DNA of 40,839 bases. It comes from an uncultured Flavobacteriaceae bacterium (lineage in GTDB: Bacteria > Bacteroidota > Bacteroidia > Flavobacteriales > Flavobacteriaceae). How positions within the stretch are numbered: position 1 is the first letter of the stretch; each line of letters starts with the position of its first letter. The notes below the pieces were generated by a model that worked only from the letters and a program-made list of their open reading frames with translations, was not told the DNA's origin and ran no database searches. Of the stretch, positions 8,021 to 17,511 are shown piece after piece. The stretch lies in assembly GCA_938010765.1 (NCBI GenBank), contig CALLVX010000004.1:1-40839 (forward strand), in the 5' to 3' direction. Made by a program: the position numbers and the translations under genes.

Positions 8021-10057
8021 ATGGTCTCCACGCTAAATGTCAACAAGTTGACACTACTCCTACTTGCGGTATCTTTCCTTTTTTCATGCGGTAAAGATTC
8101 TGACTTGTTAGATGATTACACTTCATTAGAAGATTCAGATATTATTGATGGGCGCAACTTTGTTAAAGACGATGTATTTGTATTGAATGGAGACAATAGT
8201 ATTATTCTAGATGTATTGCTGAATGATAATTTCCCTAATTCGGACAATGTGCGCATCACCAGTATATCGAACGCTTCGTGGGGGGTTGTGGAGATTATGG
8301 AAGACAACACTATCCTTTATACCCCTGTGGTCAGGCATCAAGAATCTACCAATACTAGTGAAGGGAGCGAGGAAGAAAGTACTGAGGAAAATACTTCTGA
8401 AGAAACGACCGAGGAAGACAATTCGTCCGACGGACAAGCCGATGGTTCGGAAGAAGACACCGCTGACGGCAACGAAGGTTCCGATTCTGGCGAGTCTGAT
8501 GATTCGACCGAAGAAGAAGGTAGTGAAACAAATGAAGATCCTGATTCTGAGAGTACCACCGATACTTTTGATTATACAGCAGAAACAGAAAACGAAGATG
8601 GCACAACCACATCCGAAGAGGGCTCAGTGTCTGTGGAATATGGAAATGAATCTACTACTGAAGAAACTGAGGAGGAAACAGAAGAAGAGACTACCGAAGA
8701 AGAAAGTACTGAGGAAGATACTACCGAAGATGAAACGCCTCCTATTGCGGGCAATGCACGGTACGTTACGACTACAGGAAAAAGTTCAAACGATGGCCTT
8801 TCTGAAAACACGGCCTGGAGCATAGAACATGCCTTTGTTGTAGCCCAACCGGGACAAACCATATATGTTAAGGCCGGCAGTTATGTCAATAAAGAACTAA
8901 TTCTGTACCAAGGTGGTAGCGCAGGAAATCCGATAAAATTTATTGGCTACAAAACAACACCTGAGGATACGAAAGTTTCGAACGGAGCCTCCTTTAAGTA
9001 TGGCGACCAAATCAATACCTCTTTAATGCCCCTTTTTCAAGGCAATGCGCCTAACGGGCGTGGCCAAGGCATGGCTATGCGAATAGATGAAAGTTATGTA
9101 GAAGTACACAATATTCAATTCACAGGATACGCAACTGCAATATTGAACCAAGGTTCCTATGCTCGCTACAAAAACATTATTGGGTTTTCTCTGGGAGATT
9201 TTAGGTCAGGTGGTAGCCCTGAATATAGTGGTGTAGGAGTTTTACTTAAAGGTAGTAACAATAAGGTCGAAGATTCTTATTTTTATAATGTTGGAGCAGA
9301 AGGTGTAACTTTAAATGGATGTAATACCTGCGAGGTGAAGTATACCGAAGTTGTTTCCGATTCGAATGTCAACCCTACAGATTACTATGTTTTATTTACT
9401 GGTGGAACCACAAATTCAGTGGTTGAAAATTGCAAGGCCAGAAGGAAAAGTGGGTTGTCGCATTTTGGACATGGCCTCGTTATGAAAGATGGGGCCACAA
9501 ACAATCTTATTACAAAATCTCAAGTGTTTAACACTTATATTGAGCTCCAATTCGCAAATGTTTCTGAAAATTTGGTTACTAATTGTTCCATTACGGGGAG
9601 GTGGAATGAAGATGGTGATTATGCAGGTGGCATTATGACCGCAAATGGCGCGCACCATAATACGTTTAGAGATATTGACATAAGCGGTGTTTACAGTGGT
9701 ATTCGATTCTCGGATTGGAGAGATGGCGTAGGAAGTCCGAACGATACAAATGACGCCGGGAATAATAATGTTTATAGTAACATTCAAGTGAGCGACTCTG
9801 ACTTCGCAATAGATTTTAATGAATTTGAAAAGCTGGAAGGCAATGCTTGGAACAATGAGTTCAGCAATTGTTACTTCTTAAATGTAGATACCATGTTCAG
9901 AGTTAACAGACCTAATTCTGGGAACAGAGTAATTGGCTGCACGGTACAAAATGTAAACAAGCTAAAAGTAACATCATCTGGATATAACTACCAGCTAAAT
10001 GGCAACACGGTATTTGAAAATATGAATTGGGTAAATGTAGGTTTTGAACTCCCTTAA
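8021..10057 (+). CDS. Surface lipoprotein with interrupted Ig-like domain, acidic stalk and right-handed parallel beta-helix
   Basis: The ATG at 8021 is chosen because it directly precedes a lipoprotein signal (LFSC, Cys23); the frame is open 18 codons further but adds nothing sensible. 678 residues. Gly-Lys-Asp after the Cys resembles Bacteroidota surface-export signals. Residues about 50-107 look like the start of a cadherin-like/Big_9 domain (DVLLNDNFPNSDNVRITS, then ILYTP). A Ser/Thr/Glu/Asp-rich run (108-181) follows, then what looks like the last strands of the same domain (DTFDYTAETENEDGTT, 181-196) and a second acidic stalk (210-240). From 247 on (RYVTTTGKSSNDGLS) the repeated turns fit a parallel beta-helix, as in polysaccharide lyases and C5-epimerases. 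Action on the local, probably uronate-containing, polysaccharide is inference; no catalytic residues could be assigned. Confidence 0.75.
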   Translation: MVSTLNVNKLTLLLLAVSFLFSCGKDSDLLDDYTSLEDSDIIDGRNFVKDDVFVLNGDNSIILDVLLNDNFPNSDNVRITSISNASWGVVEIMEDNTILYTPVVRHQESTNTSEGSEEESTEENTSEETTEEDNSSDGQADGSEEDTADGNEGSDSGESDDSTEEEGSETNEDPDSESTTDTFDYTAETENEDGTTTSEEGSVSVEYGNESTTEETEEETEEETTEEESTEEDTTEDETPPIAGNARYVTTTGKSSNDGLSENTAWSIEHAFVVAQPGQTIYVKAGSYVNKELILYQGGSAGNPIKFIGYKTTPEDTKVSNGASFKYGDQINTSLMPLFQGNAPNGRGQGMAMRIDESYVEVHNIQFTGYATAILNQGSYARYKNIIGFSLGDFRSGGSPEYSGVGVLLKGSNNKVEDSYFYNVGAEGVTLNGCNTCEVKYTEVVSDSNVNPTDYYVLFTGGTTNSVVENCKARRKSGLSHFGHGLVMKDGATNNLITKSQVFNTYIELQFANVSENLVTNCSITGRWNEDGDYAGGIMTANGAHHNTFRDIDISGVYSGIRFSDWRDGVGSPNDTNDAGNNNVYSNIQVSDSDFAIDFNEFEKLEGNAWNNEFSNCYFLNVDTMFRVNRPNSGNRVIGCTVQNVNKLKVTSSGYNYQLNGNTVFENMNWVNVGFELP

Positions 10058-10080
10058 AACCAATTTCATCCATTAAAGAA

Positions 10081-10113
10081 AAAAGGTCATGAATAAAAAT
10101 CATGACCTTTTTT
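10081..10113 (+). terminator. Intrinsic terminator after the beta-helix lipoprotein
   Basis: A 12-bp stem AAAAGGTCATGA / TCATGACCTTTT (10081-10092 and 10100-10111) has a 7-base A-rich loop and ends in a T-run to 10113. It isolates the lipoprotein gene from the gmd operon. Confidence 0.9.
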
Positions 10114-10304
10114 GGTAAATATCTTTTAATGATAGAGGATTTTGGTCAATTCCTCAAAACAACCGGTTTTTGCCTACTCTCAACTAAGATTGCTATAGAA
10201 TTAAAAATAAAAACCTGATATTTGCAGCGAATTAGAAAAAGAGCAGACTAATTTCAAATTTAGGTCGTTAAAGAACTAAAATAACACTAGTCATTTACAT
10301 ATTT

Positions 10305-10310
10305 AAGGAG
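10305..10310 (+). promoter_or_regulatory. Shine-Dalgarno-like site AAGGAG before gmd
   Basis: AAGGAG lies 8 bases before the gmd ATG. Most genes in this window have no such purine-rich site, as is usual in Bacteroidota, so it is notable and confirms the start. A weak promoter -7 candidate, GATATTTG, is at 10217-10224, which would give a leader of roughly 90 bases. Confidence 0.5.
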
Positions 10311-10318
10311 ATTATTTT

Positions 10319-11434
10319 ATGAGCAAAATTGCATTGATAACGGGAGTCACCGGACAAGATGGGGCCTACCTTAGCGAGTTTTTATTAAAAAAAGGATATA
10401 CTGTACATGGTCTAAAAAGGCGTTCTTCCCTTTTCAATACCGACCGTATTGACCATCTATATCAAGACCCACATGTAGAGCACAGAAACTTCATACTTCA
10501 CTATGGAGATATGACCGACAGTACAAACCTAATTCGACTTATTCAAGAGATACAGCCAGATGAAATTTATAATCTAGCAGCAATGAGCCATGTTCATGTT
10601 TCGTTCGAAGTTCCTGAGTATACTGCAAATGCAGATGGTATAGGTACCCTGAGAATTCTCGATGCCGTAAGACTCTTAGGCTTAGGAGAAAAAACAAGAA
10701 TTTATCAAGCCTCTACATCAGAACTTTATGGCAAGGTGCAAGAAGTGCCTCAAAGTGAAACAACCCCATTTTACCCAAGAAGTCCGTATGCAGTGGCAAA
10801 AATGTACGCCTATTGGATTACCGTCAACTATCGGGAAGCATATGGAATGTATGCTTGCAATGGGATTTTGTTCAACCACGAATCTCCGATCAGAGGAGAA
10901 ACTTTTGTAACAAGAAAAATTACCCGAGCAACATCAAGGATAGCTTTGGGACTACAGGATAAATTATATCTAGGAAACCTAGATGCTCAGCGCGACTGGG
11001 GTCATGCAAAAGATTATGTACGTATGATGTGGATGATACTGCAGGCAGATGAAGCCGAGGATTGGGTAATTGCTACCGGAAAAACCACACCAGTGCGTGA
11101 ATTTGTACGAATGAGTTTTGCCGAAGTGGGAATTGAATTGGAATTCAAAGGTGAAGGTGTAGATGAAAAGGCGTATGTAAAAGCATGCAGCGACGAAAAT
11201 TACCAATTGGAGATTGGTAAGGAGGTCCTTTCAGTAGACCCCAAGTATTTTAGACCAACCGAGGTTGAATTACTTATTGGAGACCCGAGCAAGGCTAACA
11301 AAAAATTAGGTTGGACTACCGAATACGAACTAAAAGATTTGGTAAAAGATATGATGCAAAGTGACATTAAATTAATGCAGAAGGATCAATATTTAAGAAA
11401 CGGTGGTTACAGAACCTTGAATTATTTTGAATAG
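10319..11434 (+). CDS. gmd: GDP-mannose 4,6-dehydratase
   Basis: 371 residues, full family length. NADP-binding GVTGQDG at 9-15. The catalytic set is visible: Thr133 and Glu135 in ASTSELYG, and Tyr157-Lys161 in [22 protein letters not shown] and [18 protein letters not shown] are near-diagnostic. It converts GDP-D-mannose to GDP-4-keto-6-deoxymannose in the cytoplasm, the first step to GDP-L-fucose. The fucose synthase follows 65 bases downstream. It is the first gene of the 16-gene forward polysaccharide cluster. Confidence 0.96.
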   Translation: MSKIALITGVTGQDGAYLSEFLLKKGYTVHGLKRRSSLFNTDRIDHLYQDPHVEHRNFILHYGDMTDSTNLIRLIQEIQPDEIYNLAAMSHVHVSFEVPEYTANADGIGTLRILDAVRLLGLGEKTRIYQASTSELYGKVQEVPQSETTPFYPRSPYAVAKMYAYWITVNYREAYGMYACNGILFNHESPIRGETFVTRKITRATSRIALGLQDKLYLGNLDAQRDWGHAKDYVRMMWMILQADEAEDWVIATGKTTPVREFVRMSFAEVGIELEFKGEGVDEKAYVKACSDENYQLEIGKEVLSVDPKYFRPTEVELLIGDPSKANKKLGWTTEYELKDLVKDMMQSDIKLMQKDQYLRNGGYRTLNYFE

Positions 11435-11499
11435 GTGTTGTACAATAGTGTTTTCAACTTGCAAAAATTAGGTTCACTCCCAACATTTCAATAAACTAA

Positions 11500-12585
11500 A
11501 TGAGGAAAGAGTCAAAAATATATATTGCCGGCCACCGAGGACTGGTTGGCAGTGCTATTATCAAAAATTTAAGACAAAAGGGATATAGTAATTTCATCAC
11601 TAAAACCCACGCGGAACTAGATTTGACCGATACCAAACAAGTAGCAGATTTCTTTGAAAAAGAGCAACCTGAGTATGTGTTTTTGGCAGCGGCAAAAGTA
11701 GGAGGAATAGTAGCAAACAATACCTATAGGGCAGAGTTCATTCATGATAACCTAATGATTCAGAATAATGTGATTCACTACAGTTATCGCTACAACGTAA
11801 AAAAACTATTGTTCTTGGGCAGTACCTGTATTTATCCCAAAGCTTGCCCGCAACCGATGAAAGAAGATTATTTACTGACCGATGTTTTAGAGTACACAAA
11901 TGAGCCGTATGCCATTGCGAAAATAGCGGGCATTAAAATGTGTGAGAGCTATAACATACAATATGGTACAAACTTCATTTCTGTAATGCCTACAAATCTC
12001 TATGGGCCAAACGATAATTTTGATTTGGAAAAATCCCATGTTTTACCGGCCCTTATTCGAAAAATACATATCGGAAAATCATTGGAAAAGCAAGATTGGT
12101 CAACGATACGTAAAGATTTAAGGCAACTTCCGATTGAAGGTGTTAACGGTGATTCTTCTAATACGGAAATTCTTGAAAAACTTGAAGCGTATGGCATAAG
12201 CCTTAAAAGTGATGGAAATGTGCAGGTGGGAATATGGGGAAGTGGTAGACCAATGCGGGAGTTTTTATGGTCCGAAGACATGGCCGATGCTTGTGTGTTT
12301 ATAATGGAAAATAGAGATTTTAAAGATACGTATTCCGATAAAGTAGAAATTAGAAATACCCACATAAACATAGGAACGGGATTTGATGTCAGCATAGCAG
12401 ACCTCGCTGTGTTGATTAGGGAAAAGATAGGCTTTAAAGGTGGTTTTGTTTTTGATGCCTCCAAGCCCGATGGTACCATGAAAAAGCTAACAGATGTCTC
12501 TAAACTAAATAATCTTGGCTGGAAACATACTATTGATTTAGAAGAAGGAATATCAAAAATGTACCAATGGTACTTAGGTGAGTAA
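11500..12585 (+). CDS. fcl: GDP-L-fucose synthase
   Basis: 361 residues. GHRGLVG at 11-17 binds NADPH. The catalytic residues are Ser108, Cys110, Tyr137, Lys141 and His180 (LGSTCIYP, PYAIAK, EKSHVLP). It carries out the 3,5-epimerisation and 4-reduction that complete GDP-L-fucose synthesis from the Gmd product. It is about 40 residues longer than the E. coli enzyme (321); the extra length is an insertion within about residues 190-243, a form I recall from other Bacteroidota. WGSGRPMREFLWSEDMADAC after the insert is intact, so the enzyme looks functional. Confidence 0.95.
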   Translation: MRKESKIYIAGHRGLVGSAIIKNLRQKGYSNFITKTHAELDLTDTKQVADFFEKEQPEYVFLAAAKVGGIVANNTYRAEFIHDNLMIQNNVIHYSYRYNVKKLLFLGSTCIYPKACPQPMKEDYLLTDVLEYTNEPYAIAKIAGIKMCESYNIQYGTNFISVMPTNLYGPNDNFDLEKSHVLPALIRKIHIGKSLEKQDWSTIRKDLRQLPIEGVNGDSSNTEILEKLEAYGISLKSDGNVQVGIWGSGRPMREFLWSEDMADACVFIMENRDFKDTYSDKVEIRNTHINIGTGFDVSIADLAVLIREKIGFKGGFVFDASKPDGTMKKLTDVSKLNNLGWKHTIDLEEGISKMYQWYLGE

Positions 12586-12664
12586 GTCTAAAAAAGCCGC
12601 AATTTTGTTTTTCAACTTACCTGCATGAACATGCAATTTGATTGCGTAAATATCTTTCAATGTT

Positions 12665-14128
12665 ATGAGCTTAGGCAACAAAATGTTCCAGGGAATGTTG
12701 TGGAGCGCTTTCGAGCGAATCTCCGTACAGGCGGTTACCTTTGTGCTCACCATTATACTTGCTCGCCTAATAACACCTGAAGAGTATGGTACTATAGGTA
12801 TTTTGATCGTGTTTATTTCTTTTTCCCAGGTTTTTATAGATAGTGGTTTTGGAAAAGCTTTGATTCAGAAGCAAGACAGATCAAATGAAGATATTTCGAC
12901 CGTTTTTTGGTTTAATATGCTCATTTCCATTGTACTATATTTTGTGTTATGGCTTGGAGCACCATTTGTAGCCTCTTTTTACAAAATCGCTTCATTGAGT
13001 TCATTGCTTAGGGTTTTGTCTATATCGCTGATTTTTAATGCATTATTCGCGATCCCTTATACCTTGTATACGATTAAGATGGATTTCAAATCCATTGCTA
13101 GGGTAAATTTGATTGCTACTGTTATCAGCGGTGGCATCGCAATCTATTTAGCATATGTAGGGTACGGGGTTTGGGCCTTAGTAGCTCAAACGATTATCAA
13201 ATCGGGCTTAATGGCACTGGCAATGTGGTTACAATTAAAATGGCGCCCAGATACCGTTTTTTCAATGGAATCTTTAAAAAGTCTATTTTCCTATGGCTCC
13301 AAACTACTCGCGTCTTCTCTTCTCAATAACATTGTCAATAATTTTTATGCCCTTTTTATTGCTAAATTAATAAGCACTAAAGAGCTAGGGTTTTATACCA
13401 GGGGAACGCAATTTGCAGATACTTTTTTTAGTACTATCAGTACTATCTTCGACAACGTTTTGCTACCTGGCCTTTCGACCGTGCAGGATCAAAATGAAGT
13501 CCTTGTAAAGCATACCAGAAGTATCATCAGGACGGCAAGCATGCTGGTCGCGCCTCTTTTCTTGGGGCTATCGGTTCTGGCAGAGCCTCTTGTGAGATTA
13601 TTATTGACCGAAAAGTGGATGATGGCAGTGCCCATTATGCAACTCATTTGTATAGCTAGGATGATTACCATTATCTCAGGTATAAACGTCAACCTTCTCT
13701 ATGTTTTAGGAAGAACAGATTTAGCACTTAAACAACAATATTTGAAGATTATCGTTAGGGTTATACTATTAATAGTAGCCCTTCCGTTCGGAATTGTATA
13801 CATTGCCTTGGCAGAACTTATAGCGACGGCAATACATTTTTTTATAAATACCCACTACCCAGGAAAAATAATGAAATATGGCAGTATTAAACAAATAAAA
13901 GATATACTTCCGATATTTATAGCAGCCATAATCATGACAGCGATAGTGTATGCATACATGCAATGGTTAACATCTGATATCGCTTTGCTGTGCACGGCTC
14001 CAATAATAGGTGCATTTGTTTACTATGTCTTATTAAAGCTTTTTAAGGTAAAAGAATTAGATGTTCTTGTTGATCGTATTCAAAAATTGAGAAGTAACCG
14101 AAAAACTAATATTGGTAAGAACAATTGA
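12665..14128 (+). CDS. wzx: Polysaccharide repeat-unit flippase, WzxC-like (MOP superfamily)
   Basis: A 487-residue integral membrane protein with about 12-14 hydrophobic segments. The N-terminus (GMLWSAFERISVQAVTFVLT, then ARLITPEEYG) and FIDSGFGKALIQ are typical of the Polysacc_synt_3/WzxC branch of the MOP flippases. Expected role: moving undecaprenyl-diphosphate-linked repeat units across the inner membrane. It ends with a short basic cytoplasmic tail and is followed 7 bases later by a glycosyltransferase gene. The polymerase three genes downstream makes a Wzx/Wzy pathway the best reading. Confidence 0.88.
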   Translation: MSLGNKMFQGMLWSAFERISVQAVTFVLTIILARLITPEEYGTIGILIVFISFSQVFIDSGFGKALIQKQDRSNEDISTVFWFNMLISIVLYFVLWLGAPFVASFYKIASLSSLLRVLSISLIFNALFAIPYTLYTIKMDFKSIARVNLIATVISGGIAIYLAYVGYGVWALVAQTIIKSGLMALAMWLQLKWRPDTVFSMESLKSLFSYGSKLLASSLLNNIVNNFYALFIAKLISTKELGFYTRGTQFADTFFSTISTIFDNVLLPGLSTVQDQNEVLVKHTRSIIRTASMLVAPLFLGLSVLAEPLVRLLLTEKWMMAVPIMQLICIARMITIISGINVNLLYVLGRTDLALKQQYLKIIVRVILLIVALPFGIVYIALAELIATAIHFFINTHYPGKIMKYGSIKQIKDILPIFIAAIIMTAIVYAYMQWLTSDIALLCTAPIIGAFVYYVLLKLFKVKELDVLVDRIQKLRSNRKTNIGKNN

Positions 14129-14135
14129 ATTTTAA

Positions 14136-15254
14136 ATGAAAAATAAAGTTTGTTGCATTTTTAATCTCGCTCCCCATTATCGCGCCCCTATCTATAAACT
14201 GATGGATAGGGAACTAAATACAGATTTTTACTTTGGCGATAAAGTAGGTGCGCCGATCAAAACAATGGACTATTCCTCTTTAAAAGGTTTTAAAGGAATA
14301 CTTCGTAACAAACAGGTTCTTAACACTACATTTTCTTGGCAGAAAGGAGCATTTGCTCAGATTTTTAAACCTTACGATCAATACATAATTACGGGGGAGC
14401 CTAATATATTGAGTAATTGGTGTATACTTATCATAGGAAGGCTTTTAGGTAAAAAAGTACATGCTTGGAGTCATGGAATTAAAGGAGATCCCGAAACGAA
14501 ATACAAGTTCATAGCGTTCTATTTTTTTAAATTGTGTAGTACCGTACTGCTCTACGGGAATCATTCTAGAAACGTTATGTTATCTCAAGGTTTTTCGGAA
14601 AAAAAGTTAATTTGCATCTATAATTCCTTAGACTATAAAACACAAAAGAAAGTACGAGAGAAGCTCACACTAACGAACATTTTCTCTAAAAAATTCGGGA
14701 ATGATTGGCCCGTAATCATCTATATTGGTCGAATTCAGAAAAGTAAGAAACTTGAGGTCTTGGCAGAAGTCACCCATAGATTGAAAACAAAAGGCCAAAA
14801 CACCAACCTTGTTTTCATAGGGAAGAATATAGAAAGTGAAAACTCTGTGCAAAAAAAAGTAGCCGAGCTTGGTATTGAAGATCGTGTTTGGTTCTATGGG
14901 CCGAGTTACAATGAAGAGGAAATCGGAGAATTAATATTCAACTCGGATGTATGCGTTTCGCCGGGACCACTAGGCTTAACAGCTCTTCATTCGATGGTGT
15001 ATGGCACTCCGGTAGTAACAAATGATAATTTTGTGAAACAAATGCCTGAACACGAAGCGATATTAGATGGCGTTACGGGAAGCTTTTTTGAAGAAAACAA
15101 TTTTGAAGATCTTTTAAGCAAAATAAATTTTTGGGTTTCAAGAAAAGGAATAGCACGCGAAGAGACTAGAAGCAGCGCTTATGAAATAATAGATACCAAG
15201 TTTAATCCGTTTAACCAAATAGCCATTTTCAAGAACGTACTTTCAAATTCTTAA
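14136..15254 (+). CDS. GT4-like glycosyltransferase lacking the usual EX7E motif (paralogue of the gene at 19480)
   Basis: 372 residues with a GT-B two-domain pattern: an N-terminal domain beginning CCIFNLAPHYRAPIYKL, and a C-terminal GT4-like nucleotide-binding domain (IYIGRIQKSKKLEVL). Where classical GT4 enzymes have two glutamates seven residues apart, this one has Gly277 and His285 (SPGPLGLTALHS). NSLDYKTQKKVREKL, QMPEHEAI and DGVTGSFF are shared with the protein from 19480, so the two are paralogues. It probably adds one sugar of the repeat unit at the cytoplasmic face; donor and acceptor are unknown. It starts 7 bases after wzx. Confidence 0.8.
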   Translation: MKNKVCCIFNLAPHYRAPIYKLMDRELNTDFYFGDKVGAPIKTMDYSSLKGFKGILRNKQVLNTTFSWQKGAFAQIFKPYDQYIITGEPNILSNWCILIIGRLLGKKVHAWSHGIKGDPETKYKFIAFYFFKLCSTVLLYGNHSRNVMLSQGFSEKKLICIYNSLDYKTQKKVREKLTLTNIFSKKFGNDWPVIIYIGRIQKSKKLEVLAEVTHRLKTKGQNTNLVFIGKNIESENSVQKKVAELGIEDRVWFYGPSYNEEEIGELIFNSDVCVSPGPLGLTALHSMVYGTPVVTNDNFVKQMPEHEAILDGVTGSFFEENNFEDLLSKINFWVSRKGIAREETRSSAYEIIDTKFNPFNQIAIFKNVLSNS

Positions 15255-15290
15255 TTATTAAATTTATATAGATTTTTTGTACAAGACCTT

Positions 15291-16205
15291 ATGAGCCAAG
15301 AATCTCACAACTTCAATACTAATTCCTCAGAAAAACCCTATGATAGTACCATCATGGTGGTAGGTGTTACTAGGAATAGCAGTCTTACCATAGTTAAAGA
15401 CATCCTTAGGTTGAAAAAAGTTTTGGCCAAATTTAAAATGGTCTATTGGCATATTGTGGAATCGGACTCTTCGGACGATACCATTGGGGAACTTACCGAG
15501 CTTACGAAAACAGTTCCTCAATTTAGTTATGTTTCTTTAGGAAGTCTTTCTTCAAAATTACCTTTAAGAACCGAAAGAATATCCCATTGCAGAAACCAAT
15601 ACATAAAAGAAGTTAAAAATAATCCTAAATATTCTGGAGTTGAGTATGTAATCGTAGCCGATTTGGATAACTTGAACACGTTACTTTCTGAAGAATCTAT
15701 TATATCGTGTTGGTCTAGAACCGATTGGGATGTCTGCACTGCAAATCCTAAAGGTCCTTACTATGACGTTTTTGCCTTAAGACATTCGATATGGTCAAAC
15801 TCTGATACTGCAAAGTGTTATGAGTTTTACAAAGAAATAGGACTTAGCAATTATAGCGCTAAAAATAGAGCAGTTTTCTCTAAGATGATCACTATCAAAG
15901 AAGATTCTGATTGGATTCTGGTAGATTCTGCCTTTGGAGGCTTAGCCGTTTATAAAATAGAAGCTTTTAAGAACCTCTCATATGAAGGGTTGGATTCTGA
16001 AGACAAAGAAATCTGTGAACATGTACCGGCATCTTTAAAGCTTAGCAAAATGGGTTTCAAAATATATATAAACCCTAAGTTGATAAATTGTGGTTACAAC
16101 GAACATACTTTTAAAATGAAGTACCTGTTATTGTATAAGATTCGCTTAGACTACCTACCCTTTAAACAAATCAGAAAGTACCTGCCTTTTCTAAAGAATG
16201 TTTAA
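15291..16205 (+). CDS. Putative glycosyltransferase of unclear family
   Basis: 304 residues, soluble, no signal peptide. The N-terminal part (MVVGVTRNSSLTIVKDILRL, then HIVESDSSDDT) reads like a GT-A nucleotide-sugar fold. YVIVADLDNLN carries a DxD-type metal motif, and PYYDVFALRHSIW resembles a phrase I associate with the cryptococcal alpha-1,3-mannosyltransferase (GT69) type. The family assignment is a weak recollection. An internal Met at residue 22 could be an alternative start, because residues 1-21 are low-complexity and lie before the fold. Its place between two other transferase-pathway genes supports repeat-unit synthesis. Base composition is AT-rich, like wzy. Confidence 0.6.
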   Translation: MSQESHNFNTNSSEKPYDSTIMVVGVTRNSSLTIVKDILRLKKVLAKFKMVYWHIVESDSSDDTIGELTELTKTVPQFSYVSLGSLSSKLPLRTERISHCRNQYIKEVKNNPKYSGVEYVIVADLDNLNTLLSEESIISCWSRTDWDVCTANPKGPYYDVFALRHSIWSNSDTAKCYEFYKEIGLSNYSAKNRAVFSKMITIKEDSDWILVDSAFGGLAVYKIEAFKNLSYEGLDSEDKEICEHVPASLKLSKMGFKIYINPKLINCGYNEHTFKMKYLLLYKIRLDYLPFKQIRKYLPFLKNV

Positions 16206-16286
16206 TTTAAGTGGTTTTCTATAAATAGTGTCTTTAATAAAGAGTAAATAGGATCAGACTAGTGAGTTAGAACTAAAAAAACCAAG

Positions 16287-17498
16287 TTGAAAATAAAAGA
16301 AATTTTATCGGATATCCCTATAGTCATACTTGGTGTATTTACCTTGTATCTGATGGACCCATTTAATTACGGGTATCTTTTCGGATACATTACCTTACTT
16401 ATGGTAATATCTAAAAAAGACTTCTTGTTGGCCAATTTAGATTCGAGCTTTATATTACTGCTGCTTTTTTCTTTCACATATGCGGTATTCTATAGCTTTG
16501 ATTTAACTTTAGGGACTCAGTATATATTGATTTACATGCTATTTCCATGTGGTTTTTACCTCGTAGGTAAATACTTCGTTCACCAACTAAATTCGCCACA
16601 AAAAATATATTACGTATTATTTCTTATAGGGGTAGTCTTTTCATTGACCACTTTAATTTCGGTCTTAATTAATATCTATACAAAAGGTTTTGTACAACTT
16701 AGTAGGGATGTACCCGTCTTTTGGGATGGTCACATAATACCAGCTACGAATATGTCTGCTTTGCTTACACTTAATATGTGTATTCCTGCATTATTGGTTG
16801 TAAGTTTTAAACGATATTCTACTTTCTTAAAACTTTTTTCAATTTGTTTGTTTTTATTATCTGCGATTTGTGTTCTCAGGTTAGGGAGTAGAACCCAATT
16901 GGGGATTACCTTACTTACGTTAATAATCACCGTACTTTATCTTTTCACGAAACAATCTGCGGTGAAAAACGCGATCATGTTTTTAGGCCTTTTTAGTTTG
17001 GTGAATGTAATATTTAGTTATTTGACCCTCGACAAAGATTCGGACATCTTGAGCGCATATGCCAGCAGAATGGATAGTAAAGAATTTGGAGCCGCCACCG
17101 CAGGAGGCCGAACAGAGAGATGGTTAAAGTCTATGGAAAATCTTATACAGGAACCTTTGGGTTGGTCAGTAAAAGAATTTGGTTTTTCGCATAATTTATG
17201 GTTCGACGTTGCCAGGGTCGGGAGCGTACTAGCCTTTATCATATTGGTAATTTATTCTATAAAGGCGGTTAAACAAATTAAAAGATCGATAAGTTTGGAT
17301 AAATCCGCAATTCCATTGAACACTATGTTTTTGGTCTATGGACTATCTTTTTTCCTTCTATTTATGGTAGAACCTATTTTCGATGGCTATTTTGCCATAT
17401 TTGTTTTCTTCTGTTTTTATATGGGAGTGGTTTCAAAATATTATCAAAAGTATCGAGGGAGCATAAAAAGCCAAGAAATTAATTTAGACATCTCTTAA
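16287..17498 (+). CDS. wzy: O-antigen/capsule polymerase-like membrane protein (Wzy)
   Basis: 403 residues with about ten hydrophobic segments, and a large loop before the last ones containing GGRTERW and FSHNLWFD, as in the O-antigen ligase/polymerase superfamily. The start is TTG, chosen because the first membrane segment begins only about ten residues later and no earlier start is available. Wzy proteins join repeat units in the periplasm. Sequence alone does not separate polymerase from ligase, but the flippase three genes upstream favours polymerase. Confidence 0.75.
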   Translation: MKIKEILSDIPIVILGVFTLYLMDPFNYGYLFGYITLLMVISKKDFLLANLDSSFILLLLFSFTYAVFYSFDLTLGTQYILIYMLFPCGFYLVGKYFVHQLNSPQKIYYVLFLIGVVFSLTTLISVLINIYTKGFVQLSRDVPVFWDGHIIPATNMSALLTLNMCIPALLVVSFKRYSTFLKLFSICLFLLSAICVLRLGSRTQLGITLLTLIITVLYLFTKQSAVKNAIMFLGLFSLVNVIFSYLTLDKDSDILSAYASRMDSKEFGAATAGGRTERWLKSMENLIQEPLGWSVKEFGFSHNLWFDVARVGSVLAFIILVIYSIKAVKQIKRSISLDKSAIPLNTMFLVYGLSFFLLFMVEPIFDGYFAIFVFFCFYMGVVSKYYQKYRGSIKSQEINLDIS

Positions 17499-17511
17499 AT
17501 AAAGAATCGAA

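Noticed and set aside
8223..8825. A 200-codon forward frame, Lys/Arg-rich
   Set aside because: It is the shifted-frame reading of the repetitive Glu/Thr/Ser codons of the lipoprotein, and its composition is an artefact of that.
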